Shown here: one piece after another, positions 46,153 to 57,678 of the stretch
Layout of the letters: the number at the start of each line of letters is the position of its first letter
How positions within the stretch are numbered: the stretch's first letter is position 1
Assembly (NCBI RefSeq): GCF_900105835.1
Contig: NZ_LT629783.1
Span: 4,858,501-4,922,500 of the forward strand
DNA: 64,000 bases
Source of the DNA: Pseudomonas fragi
GTDB taxonomy: Bacteria > Pseudomonadota > Gammaproteobacteria > Pseudomonadales > Pseudomonadaceae
Reading direction: 5' to 3'
Made by a program: the position numbers and the translations under genes
Notes under the pieces: model-generated
Database searches by the model: none
Seen by the model: the letters and a program-made list of their open reading frames with translations, nothing else
Told to the model about the DNA's origin: nothing

Positions 46153-46207
46153 GCTGCAAGTTTCAGGGCCAGGCTGCGGGAAAAGCAGTCTGGCTTTGGC
46201 TTGCAGC
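46153..46207. repeat. Hairpin repeat between sucB and lpdG
   Basis: Outer arms GCTGCAAG / CTTGCAGC and inner arms GCCAGGCTGC / GCAGTCTGGC with a 7-nt loop form a long, slightly mismatched stem filling the sucB-lpdG gap. There is no T run, so it is more likely an mRNA-stability or processing element than a terminator. Confidence 0.7.
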
Positions 46208-46217
46208 TTGCTGCTGA

Positions 46218-47684
<1,467 letters not shown>

Positions 47685-47910
47685 GACCAGACAATAAGAA
47701 ACCACGGCGGTTTGCCCGTCGTGAGCCTTGCTAGCAAGCCTCACCGCGGAACTTCCGCCGGACGCAGTCTTGTTTTGTTTTAACCGGGCCCGGCTCCGCT
47801 CACGCGGGTGTCGGGTTTGTTGAAACAGTACAAGCAGCAGTCACAGGTGGTGCGGCACTAATAATAGTGCAGCGCCGAATGCGCAGTACCTAACGAAGAC
47901 GGTAAAAAGC

Positions 47911-49077
47911 ATGAATCTTCACGAGTATCAGGGTAAGCAGCTGTTCGCTGAATACGGCCTGCCAGTATCCAAGGGTTATGCAGTAGACACCCCGGAAGCA
48001 GCCGCAGAAGCTTGCGACAAGATCGGCGGGACCGAATGGGTTGTAAAAGCCCAGGTTCACGCAGGTGGTCGCGGTAAAGCGGGCGGCGTTAAGCTGGTTC
48101 GCAGCAAAGAAGACGCTAAAGCATTCGCACAACAGTGGTTGGGCAAGCGTCTGGTGACTTACCAGACTGACGCCAATGGTCAGCCGGTCACCAAGATCCT
48201 GGTTGAGTCGTGCACTGATATCGCTAAAGAGCTGTACCTGGGCGCTGTCGTTGACCGTTCGAGCCGCCGCATCGTGTTCATGGCTTCCACCGAAGGTGGC
48301 GTGGACATCGAGAAAATCGCTCACGACACTCCAGAAAAAATTCTGAAAGCAACTATCGATCCACTGGTTGGCGCACAGCCATTCCAGGGTCGCGAGTTGG
48401 CTTTCCAGCTGGGTCTGGAAGGCAAGCAAGTTGCTCAGTTCGCCAAGATCTTCGTAGGTCTGGCCAAGCTGTTCAAGGATCACGATCTGGCCCTGCTGGA
48501 AGTGAACCCGCTGGTTATCAAGACTGACGGCGATCTGCACTGCCTCGATGCAAAAATCAACATCGACGCAAACGCCATGTACCGTCAGCCTAAGCTGAAA
48601 ACTTTCCACGATCCGTCGCAAGACGATCCGCGCGAAGCGCACGCTGCCAAGTTCGAACTGAACTACGTAGCGCTGGAAGGCAACATCGGCTGCATGGTTA
48701 ACGGCGCTGGTCTGGCCATGGGCACCATGGACATCGTTAACCTGCATGGCGGCAAGCCAGCCAACTTCCTCGACGTTGGCGGCGGTGCTACCAAAGAACG
48801 CGTTACCGAAGCGTTCAAGATCATCCTGTCCGACAGCAATGTCGCAGCAGTGCTGGTTAACATCTTCGGCGGCATCGTTCGTTGCGACATGATTGCCGAA
48901 GGCATCATCGGTGCAGTGAAAGAAGTCGGCGTGAAAATCCCGGTAGTTGTGCGCCTTGAAGGCAACAACGCTGATCTGGGCGCTAAAGTACTGGCAGAAA
49001 GCGGCTTGAACATCATCGCTGCTACCAGCTTGACCGACGCTGCTCAACAAGTTGTTAAAGCTGCGGAGGGCAAGTAA
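47911..49077 (+). CDS. sucC: Succinyl-CoA synthetase beta subunit
   Basis: A 388-residue ATP-grasp subunit, the same length as E. coli SucC. It begins [38 protein letters not shown] binds nucleotide, [24 protein letters not shown] supplies metal ligands, and [15 protein letters not shown] is near the end. With SucD it converts succinyl-CoA to succinate with substrate-level phosphorylation. Overlaps sucD by one base. The 226-bp gap upstream has imperfect hairpins but no gene. Confidence 0.98.
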   Translation: MNLHEYQGKQLFAEYGLPVSKGYAVDTPEAAAEACDKIGGTEWVVKAQVHAGGRGKAGGVKLVRSKEDAKAFAQQWLGKRLVTYQTDANGQPVTKILVESCTDIAKELYLGAVVDRSSRRIVFMASTEGGVDIEKIAHDTPEKILKATIDPLVGAQPFQGRELAFQLGLEGKQVAQFAKIFVGLAKLFKDHDLALLEVNPLVIKTDGDLHCLDAKINIDANAMYRQPKLKTFHDPSQDDPREAHAAKFELNYVALEGNIGCMVNGAGLAMGTMDIVNLHGGKPANFLDVGGGATKERVTEAFKIILSDSNVAAVLVNIFGGIVRCDMIAEGIIGAVKEVGVKIPVVVRLEGNNADLGAKVLAESGLNIIAATSLTDAAQQVVKAAEGK

Positions 49078-49958
49078 TGAGCGTCCTGATCAATAAAGAC
49101 ACCAAAGTTATCTGCCAGGGCATCACAGGTTCCCAGGGTAGCTTCCACACCCAGCAAGCCATCGAATACGGCACCAAGATGGTTGGTGGCGTTACTCCGG
49201 GCAAAGGCGGCACCACTCACCTGGACCTGCCTGTTTTCAACACCGTGAAAGAAGCCGTAGCTGCCACTGGCGCAACCGCCAGCGTTATCTACGTACCGGC
49301 TCCTTTCTGCAAGGATTCCATCCTTGAAGCAGCTTTCGGCGGCATCAAGCTGATCGTTTGCATCACCGAAGGCATTCCTACCCTGGACATGCTGGACGCT
49401 AAAGTTAAGTGCGACGAACTGGGTGTTACCCTGATCGGCCCTAACTGCCCTGGCGTTATCACCCCGGGCGAATGCAAGATCGGCATCATGCCAGGTCACA
49501 TTCACTTGCCAGGCAAAGTAGGCATCGTGTCGCGTTCCGGCACCCTGACTTACGAAGCCGTCAAGCAAACCACTGACGCCGGTTTCGGTCAGTCGACTTG
49601 CGTAGGCATCGGTGGTGACCCGATCCCGGGTTCCAACTTCATCGACATCCTGAAGTTGTTCCAGGAAGACCCGAAGACCGAAGCGATCGTCATGATCGGT
49701 GAGATCGGCGGTTCGGCTGAAGAAGAAGCGGCTGCCTACATCAAGGCAAACGTGACCAAGCCGGTTGTTTCCTACATCGCTGGTGTGACTGCCCCTGCGG
49801 GCAAGCGCATGGGCCATGCTGGCGCAATCATCTCTGGCGGCAAGGGTACTGCAGACGAGAAGTTTGCTGCCCTGGAAGACGCAGGCGTTAAAACCGTGCG
49901 TTCGCTGGCAGACATCGGCAAGGCTCTGTCCGAGCTGACTGGCTGGGCAATCAAATAA
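49077..49958 (+). CDS. sucD: Succinyl-CoA synthetase alpha subunit
   Basis: A 293-residue subunit. CoA-binding Rossmann part ([33 protein letters not shown]), [22 protein letters not shown], and the phosphohistidine in [18 protein letters not shown] near residue 247. It carries the transient phospho-His of the reaction. Translationally coupled to sucC (TAATG). Confidence 0.98.
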   Translation: MSVLINKDTKVICQGITGSQGSFHTQQAIEYGTKMVGGVTPGKGGTTHLDLPVFNTVKEAVAATGATASVIYVPAPFCKDSILEAAFGGIKLIVCITEGIPTLDMLDAKVKCDELGVTLIGPNCPGVITPGECKIGIMPGHIHLPGKVGIVSRSGTLTYEAVKQTTDAGFGQSTCVGIGGDPIPGSNFIDILKLFQEDPKTEAIVMIGEIGGSAEEEAAAYIKANVTKPVVSYIAGVTAPAGKRMGHAGAIISGGKGTADEKFAALEDAGVKTVRSLADIGKALSELTGWAIK

Positions 49959-49989
49959 GCCATTGGCTTAGCTGACTGTTACACCAGGC

Positions 49990-50013
49990 AAAGGCCACCT
50001 TCGGGTGGCCTTT
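49990..50013 (+). terminator. Rho-independent terminator after sucD
   Basis: AAAGGCCACC TTCG GGTGGCCTTT, a perfect 10-bp stem with a stable UUCG-type tetraloop, 31 bp past the stop. It closes the sdh-suc cluster. Confidence 0.9.
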
Positions 50014-50040
50014 GTGCGTTTGGGGTCAGGCTAATCCGTG

Positions 50041-50125
50041 GTGGGAGCGGGCTTGCTCGCGATGGTAACTACGCGGTTTATCTGAATGACCGCGGCGCCT
50101 GCATCGCGAGCAAGCCCGCTCCCAC
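50041..50125. repeat. REPIN
   Basis: 85 bp, left arm GTGGGAGCGGGCTTGCTCGC, right arm its inverse (CGAGCAAGCCCGCTCCCAC). It follows the sucD terminator directly. Confidence 0.94.
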
Positions 50126-50407
50126 AACGTGCGGCTTTGCACCACTCGGGGTAGGCAAAACCACACCAAAGCATTTTTCGATGTCATCCAGGCGACAACT
50201 GCGTTCGTTCATCGGACAGTCCGCCCTCTAACAGTGCGTTGTAGGAAAAAACTCGGTAATCTTGCCGGCATTCCGCTGTTCTGCGTGCGCATCCCAAAAG
50301 GAAGCCACGCGCTAGACGGGTTGGTCTTATACGGATCGACAGCATTTCCCACATCCGCACGGGAAATTCCCCTCTAAATCCCGATTCAGTAGTGTGGTAT
50401 TTCCGTA
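50126..50407. promoter_or_regulatory. Upstream region of brnQ
   Basis: About 280 bp without a convincing gene between the REPIN and brnQ. It presumably contains the brnQ promoter and a long leader. I see no clear attenuator or riboswitch. Confidence 0.5.
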
Positions 50408-51721
50408 ATGAAAGTATTGAAAGGCCAGGACATCCTGGCACTTGGGTTTATGACCTTTGCCCTGTTCGTTGGGGCTGGCAACATCATTTTCCCGCCAATC
50501 GTTGGCCTGCAAGCCGGACCTAACGTCTGGATGGCCGCATTGGGCTTCCTGATCACCGCAGTCGGCCTGCCGGTAGTCACCGTTATTGCCCTGGCCAAGG
50601 TCGGCGGCGGCATGGATGCACTGAGCAGCCCTATCGGCAAGATCGCCGGCGGCCTGCTGGCGGCTGTGGCCTATCTGGCTGTTGGCCCGCTGTTCGCAAC
50701 CCCGCGTACCGCCACCGTGTCTTTCGAAGTGGGCCTGGCCCCCTTGACCGGTGAAAGTCCGCTGGCGCTGTTTCTGTACAGCTCGGTGTACTTCCTGATC
50801 GTGTTCTTTGTGTCGCTGTACCCGGGTCGCTTGCTGGATACGGTAGGGCGCTTCCTCGCCCCGCTGAAAATCATCGCCCTGGCCATTCTCGGCATTGCTG
50901 CCGTTGCCTTGCCTGCGGGTGATGTCGGCGTTGCAACCCCGGAATACGTTGCCGCACCGTTCTCCCAGGGCTTTATCAATGGTTACCTGACCATGGATAC
51001 GCTGGGCGCACTGGTGTTCGGCATCGTGATCGTAAACGCCATCCGTTCCCGTGGCGTCGAGTCGCCCAAGCTGATCACCCGTTACGCCATCATCGCCGGT
51101 TTGATCGCCGGTGTCGGCCTGGCGCTGGTGTACATCAGCCTGTTCCGCCTGGGTGCCGGCAGCCATGAAGTGGCAGCAGGCGCAACCAATGGCGCGGCGG
51201 TACTGCATGCCTATGTGCAGCACACTTTCGGTTCGCTGGGCAGCGGTTTCCTGGCCGTGCTGATCGCTCTGGCCTGCCTGGTAACGGCCGTTGGCCTGAC
51301 CTGTGCCTGCGCTGAATACTTCAGCACCGTATTGCCACTGTCCTACAAGACGCTGGTGATCATCCTTGCGCTGTTTTCGCTGGCTGTGTCGAACCTTGGC
51401 TTGACCCAGTTGATCGCGTTCTCCATCCCGGTGCTGACGGCGATCTACCCGCCGTGCATCGTGCTGGTGGCCTTGAGCTTCTGCAAAGGCTTGTGGAATG
51501 CCCAGGCGCGGATCGTGGGTCCGGTGATGCTGGTGTCGTTCTTCTTTGGCTCGATCGATGCGCTTAAAGGCGCTGGCATGGGCGACTGGATTCCAGCCCA
51601 ATTGGCCAATATGCCCTTTAGCGAACAGGGCCTGGCCTGGTTGGTGCCGTGTCTTGTGACCTTGCTGGGCGCAGTGATTTGTGACCGCCTGCTGGGCAAA
51701 CGAGTTGAAGCAATGGCGTAA
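50408..51721 (+). CDS. brnQ: Branched-chain amino acid:cation symporter BrnQ
   Basis: A 437-residue membrane protein with about 12 helices (E. coli BrnQ 439). The family N-terminus is [25 protein letters not shown], followed by [17 protein letters not shown] near residue 95. It imports Leu, Ile and Val with Na+ or H+. In P. aeruginosa the gene after sucCD is braB, the same family. A terminator follows. Confidence 0.96.
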   Translation: MKVLKGQDILALGFMTFALFVGAGNIIFPPIVGLQAGPNVWMAALGFLITAVGLPVVTVIALAKVGGGMDALSSPIGKIAGGLLAAVAYLAVGPLFATPRTATVSFEVGLAPLTGESPLALFLYSSVYFLIVFFVSLYPGRLLDTVGRFLAPLKIIALAILGIAAVALPAGDVGVATPEYVAAPFSQGFINGYLTMDTLGALVFGIVIVNAIRSRGVESPKLITRYAIIAGLIAGVGLALVYISLFRLGAGSHEVAAGATNGAAVLHAYVQHTFGSLGSGFLAVLIALACLVTAVGLTCACAEYFSTVLPLSYKTLVIILALFSLAVSNLGLTQLIAFSIPVLTAIYPPCIVLVALSFCKGLWNAQARIVGPVMLVSFFFGSIDALKGAGMGDWIPAQLANMPFSEQGLAWLVPCLVTLLGAVICDRLLGKRVEAMA

Positions 51722-51755
51722 TTGCCCGGTCCGCCAAAAGCGTTGCCGAGTCAAT

Positions 51756-51793
51756 AAAAAAGCCCTGCATCTTAATGGATGCAGGGCTTTTTT
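51756..51793 (+). terminator. Rho-independent terminator after brnQ
   Basis: AAAAAAGCCCTGCATC / GATGCAGGGCTTTTTT, a perfect 16-bp inverted repeat including A and T runs, loop 6 nt. It can work in both directions. Confidence 0.94.
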
Positions 51794-51847
51794 AATGGCC
51801 GTGTATTTATACATGCCATCAGTCGCCATTAACGTTCAGATACAACA

Positions 51848-51868
51848 AAGCCCGCACTTGGCGGGCTT
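51848..51868 (-). terminator. Terminator of the small lipoprotein gene
   Basis: AAGCCCGC / GCGGGCTT, 8-bp stem with a 5-nt loop, 24 bp downstream of the minus-strand lipoprotein stop. The minus-strand T run is weak (TGTTGT). Confidence 0.7.
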
Positions 51869-51892
51869 GGTTTTATTACGCAGAAAGTGGTG

Positions 51893-52162
51893 TTACTTGC
51901 TTTCTGGAGTTGCCGCAGGTGCAACCGGGGCAGTCTGGCCGGCTTCTTCAGCAGCGGCTTTATTGGACTCGGCTTGTGCTTTTGCAGCTTCGGCGTTTTC
52001 TTTGGCCGCGTCGTTCACTTTGTCTTGTGCTTCAGACATTTTTTCTTGAGCTTGCTCAGAGTGCTGAGCAGCATCCTGGGCTTTGTCTTCGGATTTCTTA
52101 TCGCAGGCCGCCAGGCCAAGCGAAGCAGCGAGCATCAAGGCAACAGCAAAAGTATTACGCAT
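51893..52162 (-). CDS. Small Ala/Glu/Lys-rich lipoprotein, 89 residues
   Basis: MRNTFAVALMLAASLGLAACDKK is a clear lipoprotein signal with lipobox LAAC. The mature part is a highly charged, probably coiled-coil helix (KSEDKAQDAAQHSEQAQEK, then NDAAKENAEAAKAQAESNKAAAEEA) ending in a Pro/Ala tail APVAPAATPESK. The residue after the lipid Cys is Asp, which in many Gram-negatives favours inner-membrane retention. The heptad-like pattern recalls Lpp-type or LEA-like proteins. Function unknown. The longer open frame upstream is not conserved-looking. Confidence 0.85.
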   Translation of the reverse strand: MRNTFAVALMLAASLGLAACDKKSEDKAQDAAQHSEQAQEKMSEAQDKVNDAAKENAEAAKAQAESNKAAAEEAGQTAPVAPAATPESK

Positions 52163-52394
52163 GGGGTGTTTCTCCTTGTGAGTAGATCTACGGGGCGTTT
52201 GAGCATGGGCTGATCGCTTAAGTTCCATGCTCGAACACATATATAAGTAAAGCAGCATGGGCTGAAACTACTGGTAAAAACTTGAGCTTCTCCATCAGGC
52301 CTTGAAATTTGCAGCGCTGGCCCCAACTTTCAACTCATCCCGCCGCTAACCCTCACGGGCGTGGCCACTGCCATCCAATCGGAGTTTGATAACA

Positions 52395-54299
52395 ATGAGC
52401 GTGGAAACTCAAAAAGAAACCCTGGGCTTCCAGACCGAGGTCAAGCAACTGCTGCACCTCATGATCCATTCGCTGTACTCCAACAAGGAAATCTTCCTTC
52501 GCGAACTGATCTCGAACGCCTCTGATGCTGTCGACAAATTACGTTTTGAAGCATTGTCCAAGCCAGATCTGCTGGAGGGCGGTGCCGAGCTTAAAATCCG
52601 TGTGAGCTTCGACAAGGACGCCAACACCGTCACCCTCGAAGACAACGGTATCGGCATGAACCGCGATGACGTGATCACCCACCTGGGTACGATCGCCAAG
52701 TCCGGCACTGCCGACTTCATGAAAAACCTCACCGGCGACCAGAAAAAAGATTCGCACCTGATCGGTCAGTTCGGCGTGGGTTTCTACTCGGCCTTTATCG
52801 TTGCCGACAAGGTTGACGTGTACAGCCGCCGTGCCGGTACCCCGGCAAGCGAAGGCGTGCACTGGTCTTCGAAGGGCGAGGGCGAGTTTGAAGTGGCCAC
52901 CGTCGAGAAGGCCGACCGCGGCACCAAGATCGTGCTGCATCTCAAGCCCGGCGAATCCGAATTCGCTGACGGCTGGCGCCTGCGCAACATCATCAAGAAG
53001 TACTCCGACCATATCGCCTTGCCGATCGAGCTGCCTAAAGAGCAGACCGTGGCCGAAGGCGAAGAGGCACCCGCACTGGAATGGGAAACCGTTAACCGTG
53101 CCAGTGCCCTGTGGACCCGTCCTCGCACTGAAGTTAAGGACGAGGAATACCAGGAGTTCTACAAGCACATCGCCCATGACTACGAGAACCCGCTGGCCTG
53201 GAGCCACAACAAGGTTGAAGGCAAGCTTGAATACAGCTCGCTGCTGTATGTGCCGGCCCGTGCACCGTTTGATCTGTACCAACGTGAAGCGCCTAAAGGC
53301 CTGAAGCTGTATGTACAGCGTGTATTCGTCATGGATCAGGCCGAGTCCTTCCTGCCGCTGTACCTGCGCTTTATCAAGGGCGTGATCGACTCCAACGACC
53401 TGTCGCTGAACGTGTCGCGGGAAATCCTGCAGAAAGACCCGATCATCGACTCGATGAAGACGGCGCTGACCAAGCGTGTCCTCGACATGCTGGAAAAACT
53501 GGCGAAGAACGAGCCGGAGAAATACCAGGGCTTCTGGAAAAACTTCGGTCAGGTGATGAAAGAAGGCCCGGCCGAAGATTTCGCCAACAAAGAGAAAATC
53601 GCCGGTCTGCTGCGTTTTGCTTCGACCCACGGCGACGACGGCGAACAGAATGTTTCGTTGACCGACTACCTGGCCCGTGCCAAGGAAGGTCAGGACAAGA
53701 TTTACTACCTGACTGGCGAAACCTACGCGCAGGTTAAAAACAGTCCACACCTCGAAGTCTTCCGCAAGAAAGGCATTGAAGTGCTGCTGCTGACCGACCG
53801 CATCGACGAGTGGCTGATGAGCTACCTCAGCGACTTCGACGGCAAGAGCTTTGTCGACGTGGCCCGTGGTGACCTCGATCTGGGCAACCTGGACTCGGAA
53901 GAGGACAAGAAAGCCGCAGAAGAAGTGGCCAAGGCCAAAGAAGGTCTGGTTGAGCGCATCAAGGCTGCCTTGGGTGAAAGCGTCAGCGAAGTGCGCGTAT
54001 CGCATCGTCTGACTGACTCGCCGGCGATCCTGGCCATCGGTGAGCAGGACCTGGGCATGCAAATGCGTCAGATCCTCGAAGCCAGCGGTCAGAAAGTGCC
54101 TGAGTCCAAGCCGATCTTCGAGTTCAACCCGGCTCACCCGCTGATCGAGAAACTCGATGCCGAGCAGAGCGAAGAGCGTTTTGGCGACCTGTCGCACATC
54201 CTCTTCGACCAGGCAGCCCTGGCAGCCGGTGACAGTTTGAAAGACCCTGCGGCCTATGTCCGTCGGCTAAACAAATTGTTAGTAGAGTTGTCGGTCTAA
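52395..54299 (+). CDS. htpG: Chaperone HtpG (Hsp90)
   Basis: A 634-residue bacterial Hsp90 (E. coli 624). The GHKL ATPase N-terminus shows [39 protein letters not shown] and [15 protein letters not shown]. The middle domain has the catalytic-loop region [10 protein letters not shown], and the C-terminal dimerisation domain ends [10 protein letters not shown]. It remodels client proteins with DnaK under stress. The ATG at 52395 ([13 protein letters not shown]) is the conserved start. Confidence 0.98.
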   Translation: MSVETQKETLGFQTEVKQLLHLMIHSLYSNKEIFLRELISNASDAVDKLRFEALSKPDLLEGGAELKIRVSFDKDANTVTLEDNGIGMNRDDVITHLGTIAKSGTADFMKNLTGDQKKDSHLIGQFGVGFYSAFIVADKVDVYSRRAGTPASEGVHWSSKGEGEFEVATVEKADRGTKIVLHLKPGESEFADGWRLRNIIKKYSDHIALPIELPKEQTVAEGEEAPALEWETVNRASALWTRPRTEVKDEEYQEFYKHIAHDYENPLAWSHNKVEGKLEYSSLLYVPARAPFDLYQREAPKGLKLYVQRVFVMDQAESFLPLYLRFIKGVIDSNDLSLNVSREILQKDPIIDSMKTALTKRVLDMLEKLAKNEPEKYQGFWKNFGQVMKEGPAEDFANKEKIAGLLRFASTHGDDGEQNVSLTDYLARAKEGQDKIYYLTGETYAQVKNSPHLEVFRKKGIEVLLLTDRIDEWLMSYLSDFDGKSFVDVARGDLDLGNLDSEEDKKAAEEVAKAKEGLVERIKAALGESVSEVRVSHRLTDSPAILAIGEQDLGMQMRQILEASGQKVPESKPIFEFNPAHPLIEKLDAEQSEERFGDLSHILFDQAALAAGDSLKDPAAYVRRLNKLLVELSV

Positions 54300-54308
54300 C
54301 CGCGCTAT

Positions 54309-54335
54309 AAAAACCCGCTTCGGCGGGTTTTTTTT
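54309..54335 (+). terminator. Rho-independent terminator after htpG
   Basis: AAACCCGC TTCG GCGGGTTT followed by a T run, 9-10 bp past the htpG stop. The next gene starts only 22 bp later, so that gene may rely on readthrough or on a promoter inside htpG. Confidence 0.9.
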
Positions 54336-54357
54336 GTTTCAAATTCAGGAGTTTTTG

Positions 54358-55086
54358 ATGAAATCCATTTCGGTCAGCTCTGTGGCTTATCAAATCGACG
54401 GCCAACCTTACGAAGGCCGTCTGGCCTTTGATCCGAGCCGTGAAGATCCGTTGCCGGGTTTGCTGATGGCGCCCAACTGGATGGGCATCAGCGCGGGCGC
54501 CGAAGAGATTGCCAAATCGGTGGCAGAGCAGGGCTATGTGGTATTGATCGCTGATTTGTACGGGCAGGGCACCCGGCCCGGCAACGCCGACGAGGCGGGG
54601 GCGGCAATGATGCCGTTGAAAAACGACCGCGCCTTGCTGCGCAAGCGTATGTGGGCTGCTTATGACATGCTGAAAAATCAGGGCCTGGCCCAGGTCGACA
54701 GCAACAAGCTGGCAACCTTTGGTTTCTGTTTTGGCGGTTGCTGTTCACTGGAACTGGCACGCAGCGGTGCGCCGTTGCAAGCTGCGGTGTCCTTCCACGG
54801 CACGCTGGACACACCTAACCCTATCGATGCCCAGAGCATCAAGGGTGCGGTGCTGGTGTTGCACGGCGCGTCTGACCCGTTGGTGCCCAACGAGCAGCTG
54901 CCAGCGTTCGAGGCGGAGATGAACGCGGCGGGTGTGGACTGGCAACTGACCAGCTATGGCGGCGCAGTGCATTCATTCACCGACCCCCACGCCAATGTGC
55001 CGGGCAAGATGATGTACGACGCCAAAACGGCGGGTCGGGCGTTTACCGCCATGCATAACCTGCTGGATGAAGTGTTTCGCGATTAA
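54358..55086 (+). CDS. Dienelactone hydrolase family protein
   Basis: A 242-residue alpha/beta hydrolase. The Cys nucleophile lies in FGFCFGGCCSLELARSG near residue 123, the Asp in LHGASDPLVPNEQ near 171-180, and the His in YGGAVHSFTDP near 203, the complete Cys-Asp-His triad of the DLH family. Classical members open dienelactone rings in chloroaromatic breakdown, but chromosomal orthologues beside htpG have no known substrate. GGAG precedes the ATG. The frame opens earlier, inside the terminator, which is not plausible coding. Confidence 0.92.
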   Translation: MKSISVSSVAYQIDGQPYEGRLAFDPSREDPLPGLLMAPNWMGISAGAEEIAKSVAEQGYVVLIADLYGQGTRPGNADEAGAAMMPLKNDRALLRKRMWAAYDMLKNQGLAQVDSNKLATFGFCFGGCCSLELARSGAPLQAAVSFHGTLDTPNPIDAQSIKGAVLVLHGASDPLVPNEQLPAFEAEMNAAGVDWQLTSYGGAVHSFTDPHANVPGKMMYDAKTAGRAFTAMHNLLDEVFRD

Positions 55087-55104
55087 TCGCAATCACGACA
55101 GTCT

Positions 55105-55189
55105 GTGGGAGCGGGCTTGCTCGCGATGCTGACGGCTCGGTCTGTCAGACAAAACCGGGCGATGCTATCGCGAGCAAGCCCGCTCCCAC
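55105..55189. repeat. REPIN
   Basis: 85 bp, left arm GTGGGAGCGGGCTTGCTCGC and right arm its near-exact inverse, between the convergent dienelactone hydrolase and trhP genes. Confidence 0.94.
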
Positions 55190-55194
55190 AGTGG

Positions 55195-56535
55195 TCACGC
55201 CGAACGTTCCATCACCTCGCTCACCGTCAAATCCCGCATCAATAACCCGTAGTTCAAGTCCACCTGTTCGGGGATTGGCAGGTACACAGTGTGGCCATCA
55301 CCCGGCGCCACTTGGGTCGGCAAGCCTGCACTGTTAAGCAAACGTTCCAGATCAAAGTGATAGTTGCCGTGGGGTGTCATCAGCTCCAGATGATCGCCCA
55401 AAGCAAATCGGTTTTTCACTTTGACTTCGGCCAGGCCATTGCGTCGTTCGCCGGTCAATTCCCCTACAAACTGCTGGCGATGGGACAATGAACTGCCATG
55501 CAGGTAGTTCTGGTATTCATCGTGGACATGGCGGCGCAAGAACCCTTCGGTATAGCCGCGCTGGGCCAGGGACTCCAGATCGGTCATCAGGCTGCGGTCA
55601 AACTCACGACCCGCCACCGCATCATCGATGGCCTTGCGATACACCTGGGTGGCCCGTGCGCAGTAAAAGTGCGACTTGGTGCGGCCCTCGATCTTCAGCG
55701 AATGCACGCCCATTTCCGCCAGCCGCGCCACATGCTGTACAGCACGCAGATCCTTGGAGTTCATGATGTAAGTACCGTGTTCGTCCTCGAACGCGGTCAT
55801 CGGTTCATCGGTACGGTTGGCTTCGTTCAGTACAAACACTTCGTCAGTCGGCGAGCCCACGCCCAGGGTTGGCTCGACCACATTGACGATATTGCCCAGT
55901 TCGTTTTCCGTGGCCGGTTTGGCGTCGTATTTCCAGCGGCAGGCATTGGTGCAGCTGCCCTGATTGGCATCGCGCTTGTTCATGTAGCCGGACAACAGGC
56001 AGCGCCCTGAGTAGGCCATGCACAGCGCGCCATGGACGAAAATTTCCAGTTCCATGTCGGGTACATGCTGGCGAATCTCTTCGATTTCTTCCAGCGACAG
56101 CTCGCGCGACAGGATGATGCGGCTCAGACCTTGCTGGCGCCAGAATTCGACACTGGCCCAGTTGACCGTATTGGCCTGCACCGACAAATGAATCGGCACA
56201 TGGGGGAAGTTTTTGCGCACCAGCATGATCAGCCCCGGGTCGGACATGATCAGCGCATCCGGGTTCATGGCTACCACCGGCTCCAGATCCTTGAGGAAGG
56301 TGCGCAGCTTGGCGTTGTGCGGGGCTATATTGACCACCACGTAAAAACGCTTGCCCTGGGCCTGGGCCTCTTTGATGCCAATAGCCAGGTTGGCGTGGTC
56401 GAATTCGTTGTTGCGCACCCGCAAGCTGTAGCGCGGTTGGCCTGCGTACACCGCGTCGGCGCCATAGGCAAAGGCGTAACGCATGTTTTTCAGGGTGCCG
56501 GCAGGGGCGAGGAGTTCGGGCGGAGCAAGGCGCAT
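55195..56535 (-). CDS. trhP: tRNA 5-hydroxyuridine synthesis protein TrhP (peptidase U32 family, YegQ)
   Basis: A 446-residue U32-family protein. It begins PELLAPAGTLKNMRYAFAYGADAVYAG, has the U32 signature ELEIFVHGALCMAYSGRCLLSGYM near residues 163-186, and cysteines in GSCTNACRWKY, consistent with an iron-sulfur site. The family was named for peptidase activity, but YegQ/TrhP is established as needed for prephenate-dependent hydroxylation of U34 in tRNA. Length matches YegQ (453). It ends 5 bp after the REPIN. Confidence 0.93.
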   Translation of the reverse strand: MRLAPPELLAPAGTLKNMRYAFAYGADAVYAGQPRYSLRVRNNEFDHANLAIGIKEAQAQGKRFYVVVNIAPHNAKLRTFLKDLEPVVAMNPDALIMSDPGLIMLVRKNFPHVPIHLSVQANTVNWASVEFWRQQGLSRIILSRELSLEEIEEIRQHVPDMELEIFVHGALCMAYSGRCLLSGYMNKRDANQGSCTNACRWKYDAKPATENELGNIVNVVEPTLGVGSPTDEVFVLNEANRTDEPMTAFEDEHGTYIMNSKDLRAVQHVARLAEMGVHSLKIEGRTKSHFYCARATQVYRKAIDDAVAGREFDRSLMTDLESLAQRGYTEGFLRRHVHDEYQNYLHGSSLSHRQQFVGELTGERRNGLAEVKVKNRFALGDHLELMTPHGNYHFDLERLLNSAGLPTQVAPGDGHTVYLPIPEQVDLNYGLLMRDLTVSEVMERSA

Positions 56536-56608
56536 AGTCGGTTCGTTCGCAAAAAGGCGCGATGGTAGTCGAGCCTCAATGCGCGATTATTGATCTGGAT
56601 CTATGCAA

Positions 56609-57532
56609 TCAGCTTGAGGCTTCGATCTTGCGTGGCCACGTCAGCAAGACGATGCCCGCCACCACAATCAGGCTACCGATGATTTGCCCGCTGCTGAGCA
56701 ACTGGTCCAGGATCAGCCAGCCAAACAGCAGGCTTGCCACCGGTTCGACGTTCATCACAGGTGCGTTGCGAGCCATGTTCAGGCGGGTCATGCAGATAAA
56801 CAGCAGGCAAAAACCCAGGCCATAGAGCACCACCAGGCAGGCGAGGGCGGCCCAGCCGGTGGAGGAGCCGGGCAGGGACACACCACCTGGCAGCACGCCG
56901 CTGAGCCCGGCCACGGTCGCGGCGCTGAATACGATCAACATGGTCAGCATGCTGCGCACGGTGCCGCGCAGGCCCGACAGCTTGTGGTCGGTGATCCACA
57001 GCGCGCAGGCAAACACGCAGGCGGCGCCGAAGCCGAACAGAATCCCTTCGAGCCATTGCGTTTCGCTGCTGCCCTGGCTGGACAGGCGCTCGGGCACGTC
57101 GAGGGCGAAGATCAGGCCGAACATGATCAACCCCATCAACAGTGCGGCCCGCCGGGTCGGTGCCGACCCGCCCAGGGCCCAGGTCAGCAGCACCAGCAGG
57201 ATCGGCGCCATGTTGCCGATCAGCAGCGCCAGGGCCACTGGAATGCGGGCCACGGCCGAATAGATAAAGAAGCTTTGCGCCGCGATCAACAACCCCAGCA
57301 GCAGCTGCCAGCGCCAGTTGGCGGGGGTTAAACGGGGGCGTTCGCGTTGCCACAGTACCAGGCTGGTCAGCACCAACAGGGTCACGCCGGCGCGGCACAG
57401 AATCGCCAGCAACAGCCCGGTGTCGTGGTCGAAGGCAATGCGCGCGGCGATATGATTGCCCGCAAATGCGCAGGCCAGCAGTACCAGGATCAATACCGCG
57501 ATATGGCGGGGGAACAATGCAGGAGCAGACAT
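56609..57532 (-). CDS. EamA-type DMT superfamily transporter
   Basis: A 307-residue inner-membrane protein with about ten helices in two EamA repeats (residues 10-140 and 155-300). Signatures: ILVLLACAFAGNHIAARIAFDHD, VALALLIGNMAPILLVLL and NVEPVASLLFGWLILDQLLSSGQIIGSLIVVAGI. Such proteins usually export metabolites or amino acids. ATG 57532 is used; a TTG two codons earlier is less likely. Substrate unknown. Confidence 0.9.
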   Translation of the reverse strand: MSAPALFPRHIAVLILVLLACAFAGNHIAARIAFDHDTGLLLAILCRAGVTLLVLTSLVLWQRERPRLTPANWRWQLLLGLLIAAQSFFIYSAVARIPVALALLIGNMAPILLVLLTWALGGSAPTRRAALLMGLIMFGLIFALDVPERLSSQGSSETQWLEGILFGFGAACVFACALWITDHKLSGLRGTVRSMLTMLIVFSAATVAGLSGVLPGGVSLPGSSTGWAALACLVVLYGLGFCLLFICMTRLNMARNAPVMNVEPVASLLFGWLILDQLLSSGQIIGSLIVVAGIVLLTWPRKIEASS

Positions 57533-57579
57533 AAGCAACCAGCCTCCTTGGCTGGAAATAGAGCCGCTGGAATACCTCT

Positions 57580-57664
57580 GTGGGAGCGGGCTTGCTCGCG
57601 ATGGGGTCGCCTCGTTATTTCAGATACACCGAGGTGACGGCATCGCGGGCAAGCCCGCTCCCAC
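57580..57664. repeat. REPIN
   Basis: 85 bp, left arm GTGGGAGCGGGCTTGCTCGC, right arm CGGGCAAGCCCGCTCCCAC, between the EamA gene and the TRAP operon. Confidence 0.94.
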
Positions 57665-57678
57665 AGGGGGAAGGCGGG

